The notes: generated by a model from the sequence alone, not told the origin. Shown: positions 25,060 to 34,847, numbered from the stretch's first letter. The stretch: 64,000 nucleotides of DNA from Chlorobiota bacterium (GCA_030596395.1 JAUVKF010000003.1:1-64000); one strand, 5' to 3'. Program-made: numbers and translations.

Positions 25060-26310
25060 TTAAATAAGGTATTTCCAGTACAAATAAACCAAACTAAATA
25101 TCACGAAAAATACTATTCCCACCCAGGATAGAATTTTTAAAAACAGCCTGGGACGTGCTTCCACGGGCATATGCCTGTCGGTAACTACTCTGTAGTTAAG
25201 CCATGCCAGGATAGGGGCTGTTAAAAATGACAGGGTGGTAGCTATTGTAACCATATACACCATTGTTTTAGCAGCAAAGGCAATAATGATTGATGTTCCT
25301 GCAATCATCAGAATCAACCAGGCTATGGTAAGCAGGTTTTTGTTTTTTACAGCATTCCATTTTGCAGGAAACAAGTGCTGATAAAGTGGGCTCAGCACCC
25401 TTGAGTAAGCATCCAAAACAGTGATTGTTGTGCTGAGCATGGTGGTGAATGCGGCAATTGAAATAACCCAGTACGCCCACTGCCCGATGCCGGTTGTGTA
25501 CATGCTGATCAATTGCCCGGCGAAAGTAGTTCCATTTGAAGATAATTCCTGCCCGGTACCATACATGACCAATGCGCCGAGTGACAGAAATCCGATGGCA
25601 AGAATTGCCGTGCCGAAATAACCAACCCTGAATTCGTTTAAGGCATCTTTTAGCTTGGGAGTATAGCCAAGTTCTTTTGTTTTGGCCAGGTTCCAGACTG
25701 AAGACCATACTGAAACATCAATTGGCGCCGGCATCCATCCCACAAAGGCTATCAGGAAAAATATATCCGCTGCTTTGGTCCACTGAAAAAGGATGAGGGA
25801 TTCGGGAGTAACCTCTTTGTGAATTCCCAGCGCTGCACAAACAGCAACCACGGTAGAAACAGCAAGTAACACAATAATAAACTTGATCACCTTATCCAAC
25901 AGGCTATACTTTCCCCACATCAATACCACCATCGAAACAATCAAAATAATAATGCTTAAAGTAGTGATGTTAATATTGATTTTTAAGATATAGGCCAACA
26001 AGCCAACGGTAACAACTGTTATGGCTGCCTGAATAATAAACATGGAAACAACAGTTAAAATGGCGAACAATCCAACAGCCCATTTGCCAACTTTTCGATA
26101 ACCATCCACCAGGTTTGAACCTGTAGCTACAGCATATCTTGCACCAAATTCAAAAAACGGATACTTTAGAATATTGGCTAAAATTAAAATCCAGATCAGG
26201 TCAAAGTTGTACATCGCCCCCGCCCTTGTTGACTGCACAAGATGCGATACACCTACGGCTGCTCCTGCGTACAATAATCCCGGGCCAAGAATTTTCAGGA
26301 AACGGCTCAT
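25060..26310 (-). CDS. NRAMP-family transporter lacking the canonical metal-site motifs
   Basis: A 416-residue inner-membrane protein with about 11 transmembrane helices and the LeuT-type start GPGLLYAGAAVGVSHLVQ (residues 9-26). In classical Mn/Fe NRAMPs the first helix has DPGN and the sixth MPHN. Here the corresponding segments read AAVGVSH and GWMPAPIDVS (191-200), so the usual Asp/Asn/Met site is not conserved. The family assignment rests on overall pattern; the substrate may not be Mn2+ or Fe2+. The start codon shares one base with the stop of the AsmA-like gene (TGATG), implying translational coupling in a three-gene operon. It ends 79 bp from the convergent tricorn gene. Confidence 0.8.
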   Translation of the reverse strand: MSRFLKILGPGLLYAGAAVGVSHLVQSTRAGAMYNFDLIWILILANILKYPFFEFGARYAVATGSNLVDGYRKVGKWAVGLFAILTVVSMFIIQAAITVVTVGLLAYILKININITTLSIIILIVSMVVLMWGKYSLLDKVIKFIIVLLAVSTVVAVCAALGIHKEVTPESLILFQWTKAADIFFLIAFVGWMPAPIDVSVWSSVWNLAKTKELGYTPKLKDALNEFRVGYFGTAILAIGFLSLGALVMYGTGQELSSNGTTFAGQLISMYTTGIGQWAYWVISIAAFTTMLSTTITVLDAYSRVLSPLYQHLFPAKWNAVKNKNLLTIAWLILMIAGTSIIIAFAAKTMVYMVTIATTLSFLTAPILAWLNYRVVTDRHMPVEARPRLFLKILSWVGIVFFVIFSLVYLYWKYLI

Positions 26311-29300
26311 CAGTTCTTTTCCATTTGCTTTCTTTCTTTTCTTTGTTCTTTGTTGTTAAAGCCCAAAGTTGAAAGCAATCCGCTTAATATACCTTTCCAT
26401 GCAAAATTAACAACCGCTTTCCTGGTGTCGCGTATGTTATAAACCTGTCCAATCCGCGGCTTTCTGGCAAATTTCGGGTTATTGGATTTTACAACTAAGT
26501 CGTTGATCATGAAATTAATTAACGGGCTTAAGATCCCTTTGTTCAACTGCTCTTTTTTTCGATTGTACATGGCCAGCCTCAACTTCTTATAGCGGAATGT
26601 CAGCGCACCTGTGGCAATACTATCATTACCTCGAATCAAAGGTATATCAACATTTCCCTTACCTTTAGTAATACCAATACCCAGGACGTTTTCAGTGATT
26701 GAGTTTAAGCTGCTCAGCCTAATGGTTTCCGTCTTTGCAGTCAGCCAAAATGATGTTGAATCAGGGTACAACGGGAAATATAATGATAAATTCATCTTTG
26801 ATTCACCCATTAATTTTGCATAAAGAAGCAATTTGAGCGTTGTTTCACGATCACCCGGTATAATCTGATTGCTTATGTTGTAAGCAGTAACATCAAAGGG
26901 GTTAAAAAATATACTTCCGGGTTGCTCGGATTTTTCTTCGTGGTGGATATATTTAAGATAGGAATTAATAAAGTGAACTGAATCAATTGTAAATTTCTGT
27001 TGAATCCCCATAAGTTGTTCACGCGGAAGCTCCTTATATATTCCTGGTTTCATCGGAAACCGTTTGTCCTTAAATATTTCTACCCTTAAATCATGAAAAT
27101 CAACACTTCCAATATGAATATGATCATGTATAAAAAGTTTTTCAACATTAAAGTTGTTAATATTGATTTTTCTGCTGAATAAATTGATCCTGCCCGTTTG
27201 ATAGACTGCTTTTTCAAAGAAAGCAATGCTGTCAAACCGAGGCACTACCCTGAACGAATCAATAGTGATCATATGTTTTGGAAAATCATAATGCAACCTT
27301 CCTGTTCTGATCTCATATAAACTATCTTTTGTAATCCTTGTCTTGCCCTTCAGGTCAACAATAATGTTACCAATCAGGTTAGGATTTGACATATTTATCA
27401 TTGAAGTATCAATATCAATTTTATTTACAATAATCCCTATGCTATCAAACTGAATGGTATGGCTGGCAGTATCATCAAGCGTTTTATAATGGAAACTTAT
27501 ATCACCAAAATCTGCCGTATCCACACTCAGCTTTGTCATTACGTTTGTGAACTTTTTTAGCACCTCAAGATCTAAGCTGAAACCTGCTTTTGGAGCACCG
27601 GTGGATTTGATTTTTGTCATACTCAGATCAATATCTGCAACAAATAACCTGTCTATATCTAATCTGCTCGGTAGCGATTCTTTCAAATAAACACCTGAAA
27701 AAGTTATTAATGAAGACTTAAAGTCAGTACCGGAATCAGGAGCTTCAGTGGATGAGCCTTCTTTGCTACCTGGGTTTCCACCTTCAACTCCCTTTATTGT
27801 AAAAGCTCTTCGTCCTGAATCCAGGAAACCCTTCTCAATGCTCAGGTATTTACCTGAAACCGAATCACTGAAAGAAAACTCGTTAAAAGCAAAACCAATG
27901 TTTGCGATCAGGTTGGTATCAGGTTGATCTGAAATATGATGCGAAAAGTTAAATCCTTTCAGGCTGAACACAGCATGCGATGAATCACCTGGTTTTTCAA
28001 CATTAAAATGCAGTTTACTCATTACAATTGTATCGTAGCTAAACACAAGGTATTTCCTGAGGTTGATTTTTTCGGTGGTTCTTTCCTCAGGTGGTTGTTT
28101 TATAGCCGGAAACACCACGTCTGCATCAAGGTTATCAATTAATAAGGAATTAAGTGCGATACTGTCATGCTTTAGCAACAAACCATAATCAAGTCCCTTC
28201 ACGTCAATAAGTGGTAAGGAGAGTCGTTTAACTTTAAGTCTGTCAGGTGAGTCAATATTAGTGCTGATATTAAGCCCTTCTATTCTAAACTTAGAACGAA
28301 AAGCATCCGATAAAACCGACTCTATTCCAATACTATGATCCGCAGCATCCAATTTCAAATTTGAAAATACAGCCCGCCAAAGCAGGTGATCAGTTAGCGA
28401 TTGAAATTGATCACCTTTCGATAACTGTATGTTCTTCAACAGTATATTATACCCGGTTGAAACTTTAAATTGTTCAGCATTATGGCTAATCACAGCATCC
28501 ACATTTCCATTGATAATATCAATTTGATCTACTTTGACTGATATTGGAGCTGTCTTTTTCCGTTTATCAGGTTCTTTTCGGATGCTGTTATCCTCTGCTG
28601 AAATCAATATATCACCATTAATTACAGGCTCATTTAGTTCGATTGATGCAAGATGTAGTTCGTTTTCAAAAACCAGGCGATCCAGTTCAAAATCAGTCAG
28701 GTTTACTTTTCGCAGGCGAATTCGGCCATCACTTCCATGCGATTTCAATTTCAGGTCAATATCGTTAATCCACAGTTGTTTGGAATTATATCCCATCCCT
28801 CCTGTAACTATGCTAATAGATTCTTTTTCAAAGTAGGTATCAACCTGGTCGTATCCAAAACTAATCTGGTCATACTTGATTTGATCGGTTTCCGACTCTG
28901 GTAGTTTCAGGCCGTCAAGTTCCAGATCAAAACCTGTTAAACCAATAAAAAAGTCATTTGCTTTATATACATTAATATTCCCATTGCTCAAAACGATTTT
29001 GTCCAGGATCAGATATCCGGGAAAAACTATTTTTTTGTTATCCGGTTTATTTTGAGATGGCTGTTGAGCCAGGTCAATATTCCCTTCAGGATTAGAAATG
29101 GTAATGCTCAGTCGTTGCTTTCTCCTTTTCTGCAGGTCGGACAATGAAACACCATTTATTTGCAATTTAGGGATGCTCAGATTGGTTTGTTGGAGAGACC
29201 CAGGTATTGTGTCAACTGTCAGATTAACTCCAAACAACCTGAAATTGCTATTAAAGTCAGAATAAGACAAAAGGTCATAACTGACGGTAAGGTTAGGGAT

Positions 29301-30470
29301 CAGCTTTTTTAGAGCAAACGAACCTGTATTTAGTGCAATGTCATCATAGCGAATATTCCAGAAGAGGTCATGAAACATACCGGAATCGATTTTGATACCG
29401 GTCATCAGGAAGTCGATTTCATCAGCAGATATAACCGTATCGGTAAAGTCTCTGACATCGTAATAATTAAAATCACTGATCGAAATAGTGTCAAGCCGGA
29501 AATCGTACAGTACTTTCGCAAGTTCATCCAGCCCCTGTGATTTTTCTGTTTTCTTTTGTGATTTTGAGCTGTTATTAGTAAAATTGACAAATTCTCCATC
29601 AGCAAGAACAATAGATCCCAGGCTTAAATCTTCCAGTCCTCTTACTTCCTCCAGGCCAATATCGTGAAGTACGAGCCTTCCGGCTTTTATTGCAACACTA
29701 CTTTGATCAATATTTCGATTGGTGGGTTGCAACGAAGCGCCTCCGATGAAAAGATCACGATGATTCGAACTAAAAACAGCAGAATCGATATCAAGTGTAT
29801 ATCCCGACTTAAGGTTCTTGTGCAGGTTTCGTAACCTAAACCTGAATTCATCCGAAAATAATATGCGATTTTGATTATCGCCTGAGTCGGGATGCGAATT
29901 AAAACCCTCCAGCATTATGGTGAAATCCACCAGTCCGGGATCAACATCCGGGCTGGTATATTCCGAGAGCATAATGGAACCATACTGAATTTCTATATCA
30001 TCAATCCGGATTTTAATCCTGCTAAACATATCGGGGTTTTGATTCACAGCCTTGATGAGTTTTTCGGGATGGAAACTCGATTTACTTGCTGTTCCCAGCT
30101 CAGTAAACCAGAACTCCGGTTTCTCTATTAGAAAGCGGTCGGCAATGATATTCCTGTCCGTGATCAGTGCCCAAATCTCCAACTTGTCAATCTCAATTTT
30201 TTTTAAAACGATTTTATCGACTTTGATGCTATTGGCCTCATTCATATACACATCAGATAAAATCAGTGCCGGCTTCGAGATAAAGATGAACCCGTCTTTC
30301 AGGTTTAATTGGCAGGATTCAAGGTTAAGCTCAACTTTCCCCCGCGATTTACCGGAAATGACTTTCTTTAAAACATAACTTAATATGCTATCATGAAAAA
30401 TAAAAACAAGTATGGAGAAAAGGATGAGGACCCCAAAAAAGTAAAGAAATATTTTAACAGCCTTTTTCAT
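26310..30470 (-). CDS. Giant AsmA/TamB-superfamily periplasmic protein
   Basis: A 1386-residue protein with one N-terminal transmembrane helix (about residues 7-29) and a long periplasmic beta-rich region made of recurring short strands (for example LDKIVLSNGNINV, VDQIDIINGNVD, LDIDRLFVADIDLS). This pattern fits the AsmA-like, repeating beta-groove lipid-transfer superfamily, though no sharp domain signature is visible and sequence identity to the local TamB is low. The C-terminus (residues about 1290-1350, LINFMINDLVVKSNN, IGQVYNIRDTRKAVVNF) resembles the end of DUF748-type proteins. It overlaps the upstream EEP gene by 4 bp and the downstream transporter by 1 bp, so all three are probably translated together. 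Lipid movement between membranes is inferred from the fold class only. Confidence 0.75.
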   Translation of the reverse strand: MKKAVKIFLYFFGVLILFSILVFIFHDSILSYVLKKVISGKSRGKVELNLESCQLNLKDGFIFISKPALILSDVYMNEANSIKVDKIVLKKIEIDKLEIWALITDRNIIADRFLIEKPEFWFTELGTASKSSFHPEKLIKAVNQNPDMFSRIKIRIDDIEIQYGSIMLSEYTSPDVDPGLVDFTIMLEGFNSHPDSGDNQNRILFSDEFRFRLRNLHKNLKSGYTLDIDSAVFSSNHRDLFIGGASLQPTNRNIDQSSVAIKAGRLVLHDIGLEEVRGLEDLSLGSIVLADGEFVNFTNNSSKSQKKTEKSQGLDELAKVLYDFRLDTISISDFNYYDVRDFTDTVISADEIDFLMTGIKIDSGMFHDLFWNIRYDDIALNTGSFALKKLIPNLTVSYDLLSYSDFNSNFRLFGVNLTVDTIPGSLQQTNLSIPKLQINGVSLSDLQKRRKQRLSITISNPEGNIDLAQQPSQNKPDNKKIVFPGYLILDKIVLSNGNINVYKANDFFIGLTGFDLELDGLKLPESETDQIKYDQISFGYDQVDTYFEKESISIVTGGMGYNSKQLWINDIDLKLKSHGSDGRIRLRKVNLTDFELDRLVFENELHLASIELNEPVINGDILISAEDNSIRKEPDKRKKTAPISVKVDQIDIINGNVDAVISHNAEQFKVSTGYNILLKNIQLSKGDQFQSLTDHLLWRAVFSNLKLDAADHSIGIESVLSDAFRSKFRIEGLNISTNIDSPDRLKVKRLSLPLIDVKGLDYGLLLKHDSIALNSLLIDNLDADVVFPAIKQPPEERTTEKINLRKYLVFSYDTIVMSKLHFNVEKPGDSSHAVFSLKGFNFSHHISDQPDTNLIANIGFAFNEFSFSDSVSGKYLSIEKGFLDSGRRAFTIKGVEGGNPGSKEGSSTEAPDSGTDFKSSLITFSGVYLKESLPSRLDIDRLFVADIDLSMTKIKSTGAPKAGFSLDLEVLKKFTNVMTKLSVDTADFGDISFHYKTLDDTASHTIQFDSIGIIVNKIDIDTSMINMSNPNLIGNIIVDLKGKTRITKDSLYEIRTGRLHYDFPKHMITIDSFRVVPRFDSIAFFEKAVYQTGRINLFSRKININNFNVEKLFIHDHIHIGSVDFHDLRVEIFKDKRFPMKPGIYKELPREQLMGIQQKFTIDSVHFINSYLKYIHHEEKSEQPGSIFFNPFDVTAYNISNQIIPGDRETTLKLLLYAKLMGESKMNLSLYFPLYPDSTSFWLTAKTETIRLSSLNSITENVLGIGITKGKGNVDIPLIRGNDSIATGALTFRYKKLRLAMYNRKKEQLNKGILSPLINFMINDLVVKSNNPKFARKPRIGQVYNIRDTRKAVVNFAWKGILSGLLSTLGFNNKEQRKERKQMEKN

Positions 30471-31501
30471 CGGGAGTTGTTCTGGTAAATATCGACAAAA
30501 ACAGGTAAGTGATCACTAAAACCTCCATGATAGGTATAACCGATATAAGTTCTGTTTAGTTTCATTCCCAGGTGTTTTTCATCCTGTTCCAATAAAAAAG
30601 TTCCACTGAAAATATAAGCATGTTCATTTTCAATGTGCAGACCATTGCTGTTTTGAAGTAAAAATTCTGATACAATTACCTGGTCGAAAGTATTCCAGTC
30701 CGACCGGTATTTTAAGGTGCCTTCAACAGGAAAATCAGTAGGAACCTGGTCAAGATTTAGCAATTGGCATTGATCGTTTGGAGCAGTTAGAAACTGAATG
30801 CTTTCATCTTCCGGATCATCGTTAAAGTCGCCCATGATCAGGATGTTAGGATTTTTCACAACACGACAAACAGAATCGGTTACTTGCTTTAATTTTTTTG
30901 ATGCTAGTTTCCGTAACGGGTCAGTTTGAAGCAAACCGCCATAGCGCGAAGGCCAGTGATTGATAAACAGGTGGAGGGTGTCGGCAGCGATCAGGATTTT
31001 GGTGTACAGGATATCCCGGGTTGTAAATGCTGAACCATCTTCCCTGTAAAGTCTGATCGGCTTAGAATATAATATCTCAACCTCGGCCGGATTATAAATC
31101 AGTCCGGCATCAATTCCCCGATGGTCAATTGATTCGAAATGGATCACCTGATAATTATCGTTCTTCAAAGGTGTGTTATCAACGAGGTCTTCCAGCACAA
31201 AACGGTTCTCCAACTCGGCAAAACCAACAATAGAAGGCGACTTCCACCCACCCAGGGCTGTGATTACTTTGTATATTTGGTTTCTTTTCAACTTATACCT
31301 TGAGAAGGTCCAATGACGGACACCATCCGGTGTAAACTCGTTGTAGGATGTGGTTGAGTCAACAAAAGGATCAAAATAGTTTTCAACATTATAAAACGCA
31401 ATGCGGTAACTGCGGGCAGCATTTTCGTTATGTTCCTGAGGGAACAAGGTTATAGAGGTACACAGAACAAATAAAAGCAGAATTGATTTAATGGATATCA
31501 T
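30467..31501 (-). CDS. Secreted endonuclease/exonuclease/phosphatase (EEP) family hydrolase
   Basis: A 344-residue protein starting at the Met at 31501 (MISIKSILLLFVLCTSITLFPQ), which gives a proper signal peptide; an upstream Met at 31546 would add 15 residues in front. All EEP motifs are present: the N-terminal Asn (FYNVENYFDP), the metal-binding Glu (FAELENR), the catalytic His (FINHWPSR), GDFNDDPED and the C-terminal SDHLPV. Enzymes of this fold cleave phosphodiester bonds in DNA, RNA or phospholipids, and exported Bacteroidota members are common. It leads an overlapping operon with the AsmA-like protein and transporter, which hints at an envelope or lipid substrate, but this is guesswork. 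Another EEP gene begins at the right edge of the window. Confidence 0.9.
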   Translation of the reverse strand: MISIKSILLLFVLCTSITLFPQEHNENAARSYRIAFYNVENYFDPFVDSTTSYNEFTPDGVRHWTFSRYKLKRNQIYKVITALGGWKSPSIVGFAELENRFVLEDLVDNTPLKNDNYQVIHFESIDHRGIDAGLIYNPAEVEILYSKPIRLYREDGSAFTTRDILYTKILIAADTLHLFINHWPSRYGGLLQTDPLRKLASKKLKQVTDSVCRVVKNPNILIMGDFNDDPEDESIQFLTAPNDQCQLLNLDQVPTDFPVEGTLKYRSDWNTFDQVIVSEFLLQNSNGLHIENEHAYIFSGTFLLEQDEKHLGMKLNRTYIGYTYHGGFSDHLPVFVDIYQNNSR

Positions 31502-31554
31502 ATCATTAATTGATGAAACAAGTTTAACAAATTTTTCAATATGCATTTTGTCCT

Positions 31555-31562
31555 TAGATTTG
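31555..31562 (+). promoter_or_regulatory. Candidate -7 element (TAGATTTG) for the TlpA-like gene
   Basis: TAGATTTG matches TAnnTTTG 22 bp before the ATG at 31584. The expected -33 TTTG is only TTTT, so support is partial. Confidence 0.35.
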
Positions 31563-31583
31563 CACCCGATTTATTTTTGAAAC

Positions 31584-32993
31584 ATGAAGAACATTTTCAT
31601 ATCTATTATCTTAATTCTCGGCATTTGGATACATGCGGGAGCGTCTGAAAAATACAATATCCGTATTAACATCCAGAATTGTCAGGATTCGGTACTGTTA
31701 CTTACAACTTATTATGGCGACAAGATATTGCTTGTTGATACGGCCTATGCTGATAAACCGGGATCTTTTTTATTTAAAGGCGATAGCTTACTTCCCGGTG
31801 GTATTTATATGGCTGTAAGTGAGAAAAAGCTCAAGCTTTTTGAGTTTATCGTAAACGGGAAACAACAATTTAGCCTTAATACCGACACCATAGCTTATAC
31901 ATTGAATATGAGGGTAAAAGGGTCGCCTGAGAATAAGTTGTTTTTTGGATACATGAAATATAATGAGGAGCAGTTCAGCAAAAGCCGATCCTTGGTTGAT
32001 TCAATAAAAGGCGTTGAGGCGGGAACCCCTGAACACGAAAAATTAAAACACCAGATCGATTCGGTAAAACATTTGACTGTTGAATATAAATTAAACATAA
32101 TCAACACAAAATCCGAACTTTTTATCTCAAAGCTTTTTAATGCAATGCGTGATATTGAAATCCCTGACTCGGTCAAAAATTCAAGTGATGGCGCTGCAAC
32201 ATACAGGTATTACAAAGATCATTTTTGGGATTTTGTTGATTTGAGCGATGCACGCCTGTTACACACACCTTTGTTGAACAAAAAAGTTAACCAATACTTC
32301 AGCCAACTTGTTATTCTACATCCCGATTCGGTAATTGCGGCCATTGACGAAGTTGTCAGTCTGGCCAGGCCATCAAAAGAGGTGGTTAGCTGGCTGGTAT
32401 GGCATTTTGTTTCTGAGTATCAAAATCCTGATTATATGGGTTTTGATGTGGTGTTTATTCACATTGCAGATGAATATTTTCAGAAAGAAGAAATCCTCAA
32501 TGCCACAGCCTCGGTTACGCAGAATATTCTGGACCGGGCAAATAAGTTAAGGCCGCTGGTTCTGGGAAATCCTGCTCCCAATCTGATACTGATCGATACC
32601 ACAGGTGATTTTAAGTCGTTTCACGTCATGAAAAATGATTATGTTATTTTGTTTTTCTGGGATTTCGACTGTGGGATCTGTAAAAATGAAATAGAAGAAC
32701 TGAAAAATATTGTGTTAAATAAGGATATCGACGTTGGCGTATTTGCCATCAATGTAAATGGCGACCTTAAAAAATGGAAATCAAGTATTATTGAACAAAA
32801 CTTTACATGGATGAATGTGAATGCAACACAGAGTATAACAAACGATTACCACGACCTTTATGATGTTCAGGGTACACCTGCTCTTTTTATTCTTGACCCG
32901 GATCGTTATATAATTGCTAAACGGCTGAGTGCCAATCAGGTGCTTATGTTTCTTGATAACTATGAAAAAGGGATGAACTCTTCAAATGATTAA
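31584..32993 (+). CDS. TlpA-like thioredoxin-fold protein with DUF4369/DUF5106-type N-terminus
   Basis: A 469-residue exported protein. A signal peptide (residues 1-20) is followed by a beta-rich DUF4369-like domain (about 22-115: YYGDKILLVDTAYADK, FEFIVNGKQ). A helical DUF5106-like middle follows (about 120-320), then a thioredoxin fold whose active site is CGIC near residue 363 (ILFFWDFDCGICKNEIEEL) with the cis-Pro loop VQGTPALFIL. Such Bacteroidota proteins handle disulfide exchange or cytochrome c maturation in the periplasm. CGIC is an unusual but allowed C-x-x-C. The gene is followed after 5 bp by a VanZ-like gene, so the two are probably co-transcribed. It is divergent from the EEP operon. 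Confidence 0.9.
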   Translation: MKNIFISIILILGIWIHAGASEKYNIRINIQNCQDSVLLLTTYYGDKILLVDTAYADKPGSFLFKGDSLLPGGIYMAVSEKKLKLFEFIVNGKQQFSLNTDTIAYTLNMRVKGSPENKLFFGYMKYNEEQFSKSRSLVDSIKGVEAGTPEHEKLKHQIDSVKHLTVEYKLNIINTKSELFISKLFNAMRDIEIPDSVKNSSDGAATYRYYKDHFWDFVDLSDARLLHTPLLNKKVNQYFSQLVILHPDSVIAAIDEVVSLARPSKEVVSWLVWHFVSEYQNPDYMGFDVVFIHIADEYFQKEEILNATASVTQNILDRANKLRPLVLGNPAPNLILIDTTGDFKSFHVMKNDYVILFFWDFDCGICKNEIEELKNIVLNKDIDVGVFAINVNGDLKKWKSSIIEQNFTWMNVNATQSITNDYHDLYDVQGTPALFILDPDRYIIAKRLSANQVLMFLDNYEKGMNSSND

Positions 32994-32998
32994 CAACG

Positions 32999-33358
32999 AT
33001 GATCGGGCGAAAGTATTACATCATTTTTTTTCTCGTATGGTATTGCCTCATACTGGTTTTATCGGTAATCCCTGACAATTCACCCGATACGATTGAGATA
33101 ATCAACTATGAATGGAGGCTGGACTATCCGAAACATCTGATTGTTTTCCTGCCCCTGGGCTTTTCCCTGGTAAGAATCAAACCGGAAAGCAACACGTTAT
33201 TTATTTTTATTGGACTGATTGTCGGTGCTTTACCCGAAATGATTCAATATTTCATTCCATATCGTACTTTTAATCCTCTGGATGTTGCTTCCAACATTTT
33301 GGGATTGCTTGCAGGCATGGGATTGTATTTTTTTATAAAAAGAAAAGTAAAAATCTGA
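32999..33358 (+). CDS. VanZ-like membrane protein
   Basis: A 119-residue inner-membrane protein with four predicted helices and VanZ-family marks: the short extracytoplasmic DNSPDT segment after helix 1, DYPKHLIVFLPLG in helix 2, and PEMIQYFIPYRTFNPLDVASNILG, a longer signature split here as PEMIQYFIP, RTFNPLDV and SNILG. VanZ proteins can lower teicoplanin susceptibility, but most homologues have no known role. It starts 5 bp after the TlpA-like gene. Length is normal for a single-domain VanZ. Confidence 0.88.
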   Translation: MIGRKYYIIFFLVWYCLILVLSVIPDNSPDTIEIINYEWRLDYPKHLIVFLPLGFSLVRIKPESNTLFIFIGLIVGALPEMIQYFIPYRTFNPLDVASNILGLLAGMGLYFFIKRKVKI

Positions 33359-33366
33359 TACAATTC

Positions 33367-33462
33367 ATGAAGATCATTTCGACCAATATCGGACGCATAC
33401 GCGAAGTGGACTGGCACGACAGAAAGATCACCACAGGTATGTTCAAGGAGCCGGTTGATTAA
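33367..33462 (+). pseudogene. N-terminal remnant of a MOSC-domain protein
   Basis: An ATG at 33367 opens 31 codons (starting MKIISTNIGR and ending TGMFKEPVD) before TAA. This matches the start of Bacteroidota MOSC-domain (YiiM-like) proteins, which continue for some 150 to 200 further residues. Here the frame ends at the convergent stop codon of the T9SS gene at 33459, so the rest has been deleted. The identification is from recall of the family N-terminus. Confidence 0.6.
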
Positions 33463-34847
33463 TTAGCAACCATCAGTTTTTTCTTCAAATATACTTTTTG
33501 TTCGTCTGATATTGTCAGGATATACAGTCCGGTATTTAGCTTATTCTGTAACACAAACTGGTTATTGCCTGACAGTTGATGTGTTTCAACTACCCTGCCA
33601 TTTAGGTCATATACCTGTACCGTGTACGGTTTTTCTTTCAATCCATCCATCCGGATCACATCACCGTTTTGATAGGGATTTCTGAATATAGCCGTTATTT
33701 CTTCTTCCTGATTATCATCGATATCAGTGATGACAGTATATTGGATTGCCATTACCCAGCGTCTGAAGTTCACCCAGTCTTCTTCCATCATATCCCACCG
33801 CTGCTCGGTTTTCTCCAGCATATTGCCCATATCGTCATAGGTAAAAAATGCTTGCTTGAAGTTGTGCCAAACGGTGTCCATCATCGGTTTGAACTGCCAT
33901 ACAAACTGGCTTAAATTTCCGGCATCGTCATAGGTGTAGTCAATCATTACCTTCTCAACCCAAACACTATCCCAGTGTATCCACTTTTCAAACACATAAA
34001 GGCTTAAATTGTCATCATCGTCCCATGTATAATTGTACCTTGTTACGTCTTTCCAGTCTGCATCAGGACTGGGTCTCACCTGACCGGTAACAAGAATAAT
34101 ATTTTCACCGGCATCATCATATGAATACACAAGGCGATAATTTTCGAGCCAAAAATCAAAAAACGGTGACCATAGATAATTTGTTTTCGTGATTTTCAAA
34201 CCTGAATCATTATAGCCGTATTCGTTGTAGAAAAATTTGCGCCATTCATCAATAAAATGAAAGTAAATTTTTACTGTATCAGCTACCAGAAGATCATTGT
34301 TATAGGTAAATACCTTGTTATGGTGATCTACCCATTCTTCGTTAAACTTCGACCACCATTGGGTAAGAATATCATCTAAATTTCCATCATCGTTGTATGT
34401 TCTTTCCATTCTGAAATGATTGATCCAAACCATCGAATCAGGCCTGTAATACTGTATTACTACCTCTGTCAACTCATTGTTAACATTGTAGTTATATTCG
34501 AAAAACAGTCCGTTTAACCAGAGGCTGTCAGGTGTAAATATCTGCACCAGTTTTTCAGTCGGTAGTTCTTCATCGTTCAACGTTTTAATGATCCGGCATC
34601 TCAATATCCACTCCTCCAGTTCCCTGTTCCATTTATAACCGTAAAGTGTGTCGGTACCACCGTTCCTTAGAATATAACGGTAATAATCGTCTTCCGATTT
34701 TTCCTGCTCTTCTATTTCCTGGTTAAAGGTAAGGTCATATTTCTCCTGCATGAACTGTTCCTGGAGGATTTCAGGCAAATCAGGAATTTGGCCATTTAAG
34801 CTGAAGCCAAAGACAAGGCTCAAAATAAAAAGTAAAAATTTGTTCAT
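33459..34847 (-). CDS. T9SS-secreted protein with W/YD repeats
   Basis: A 462-residue exported protein: signal peptide (cleavage after LNGQ), then from about residue 100 to 370 six repeats of about 38 residues with Y-x-Y-[DN]-x(2)-[GN]-x-L and Trp pairs (W-x(4-5)-W), and a T9SS sorting domain from about 385 (IFRNPYQNGDVIRM ... YDLNGRVVET ... TGLYILTI). The repeats match those in the gene at 4161-5726 in spacing and aromatic positions, but this one has no P domain. The NPY start of the sorting domain differs from the usual YPNP. Function is probably adhesion or glycan binding at the cell surface. The last bases overlap the MOSC remnant convergently. Confidence 0.87.
   Translation of the reverse strand: MNKFLLFILSLVFGFSLNGQIPDLPEILQEQFMQEKYDLTFNQEIEEQEKSEDDYYRYILRNGGTDTLYGYKWNRELEEWILRCRIIKTLNDEELPTEKLVQIFTPDSLWLNGLFFEYNYNVNNELTEVVIQYYRPDSMVWINHFRMERTYNDDGNLDDILTQWWSKFNEEWVDHHNKVFTYNNDLLVADTVKIYFHFIDEWRKFFYNEYGYNDSGLKITKTNYLWSPFFDFWLENYRLVYSYDDAGENIILVTGQVRPSPDADWKDVTRYNYTWDDDDNLSLYVFEKWIHWDSVWVEKVMIDYTYDDAGNLSQFVWQFKPMMDTVWHNFKQAFFTYDDMGNMLEKTEQRWDMMEEDWVNFRRWVMAIQYTVITDIDDNQEEEITAIFRNPYQNGDVIRMDGLKEKPYTVQVYDLNGRVVETHQLSGNNQFVLQNKLNTGLYILTISDEQKVYLKKKLMVAN

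Noticed and set aside
25268-25708. 146-codon frame antiparallel or out of phase in the NRAMP gene
   Set aside because: Its Trp/Cys/His-rich composition and full overlap with a membrane-protein gene mark it as a shadow.
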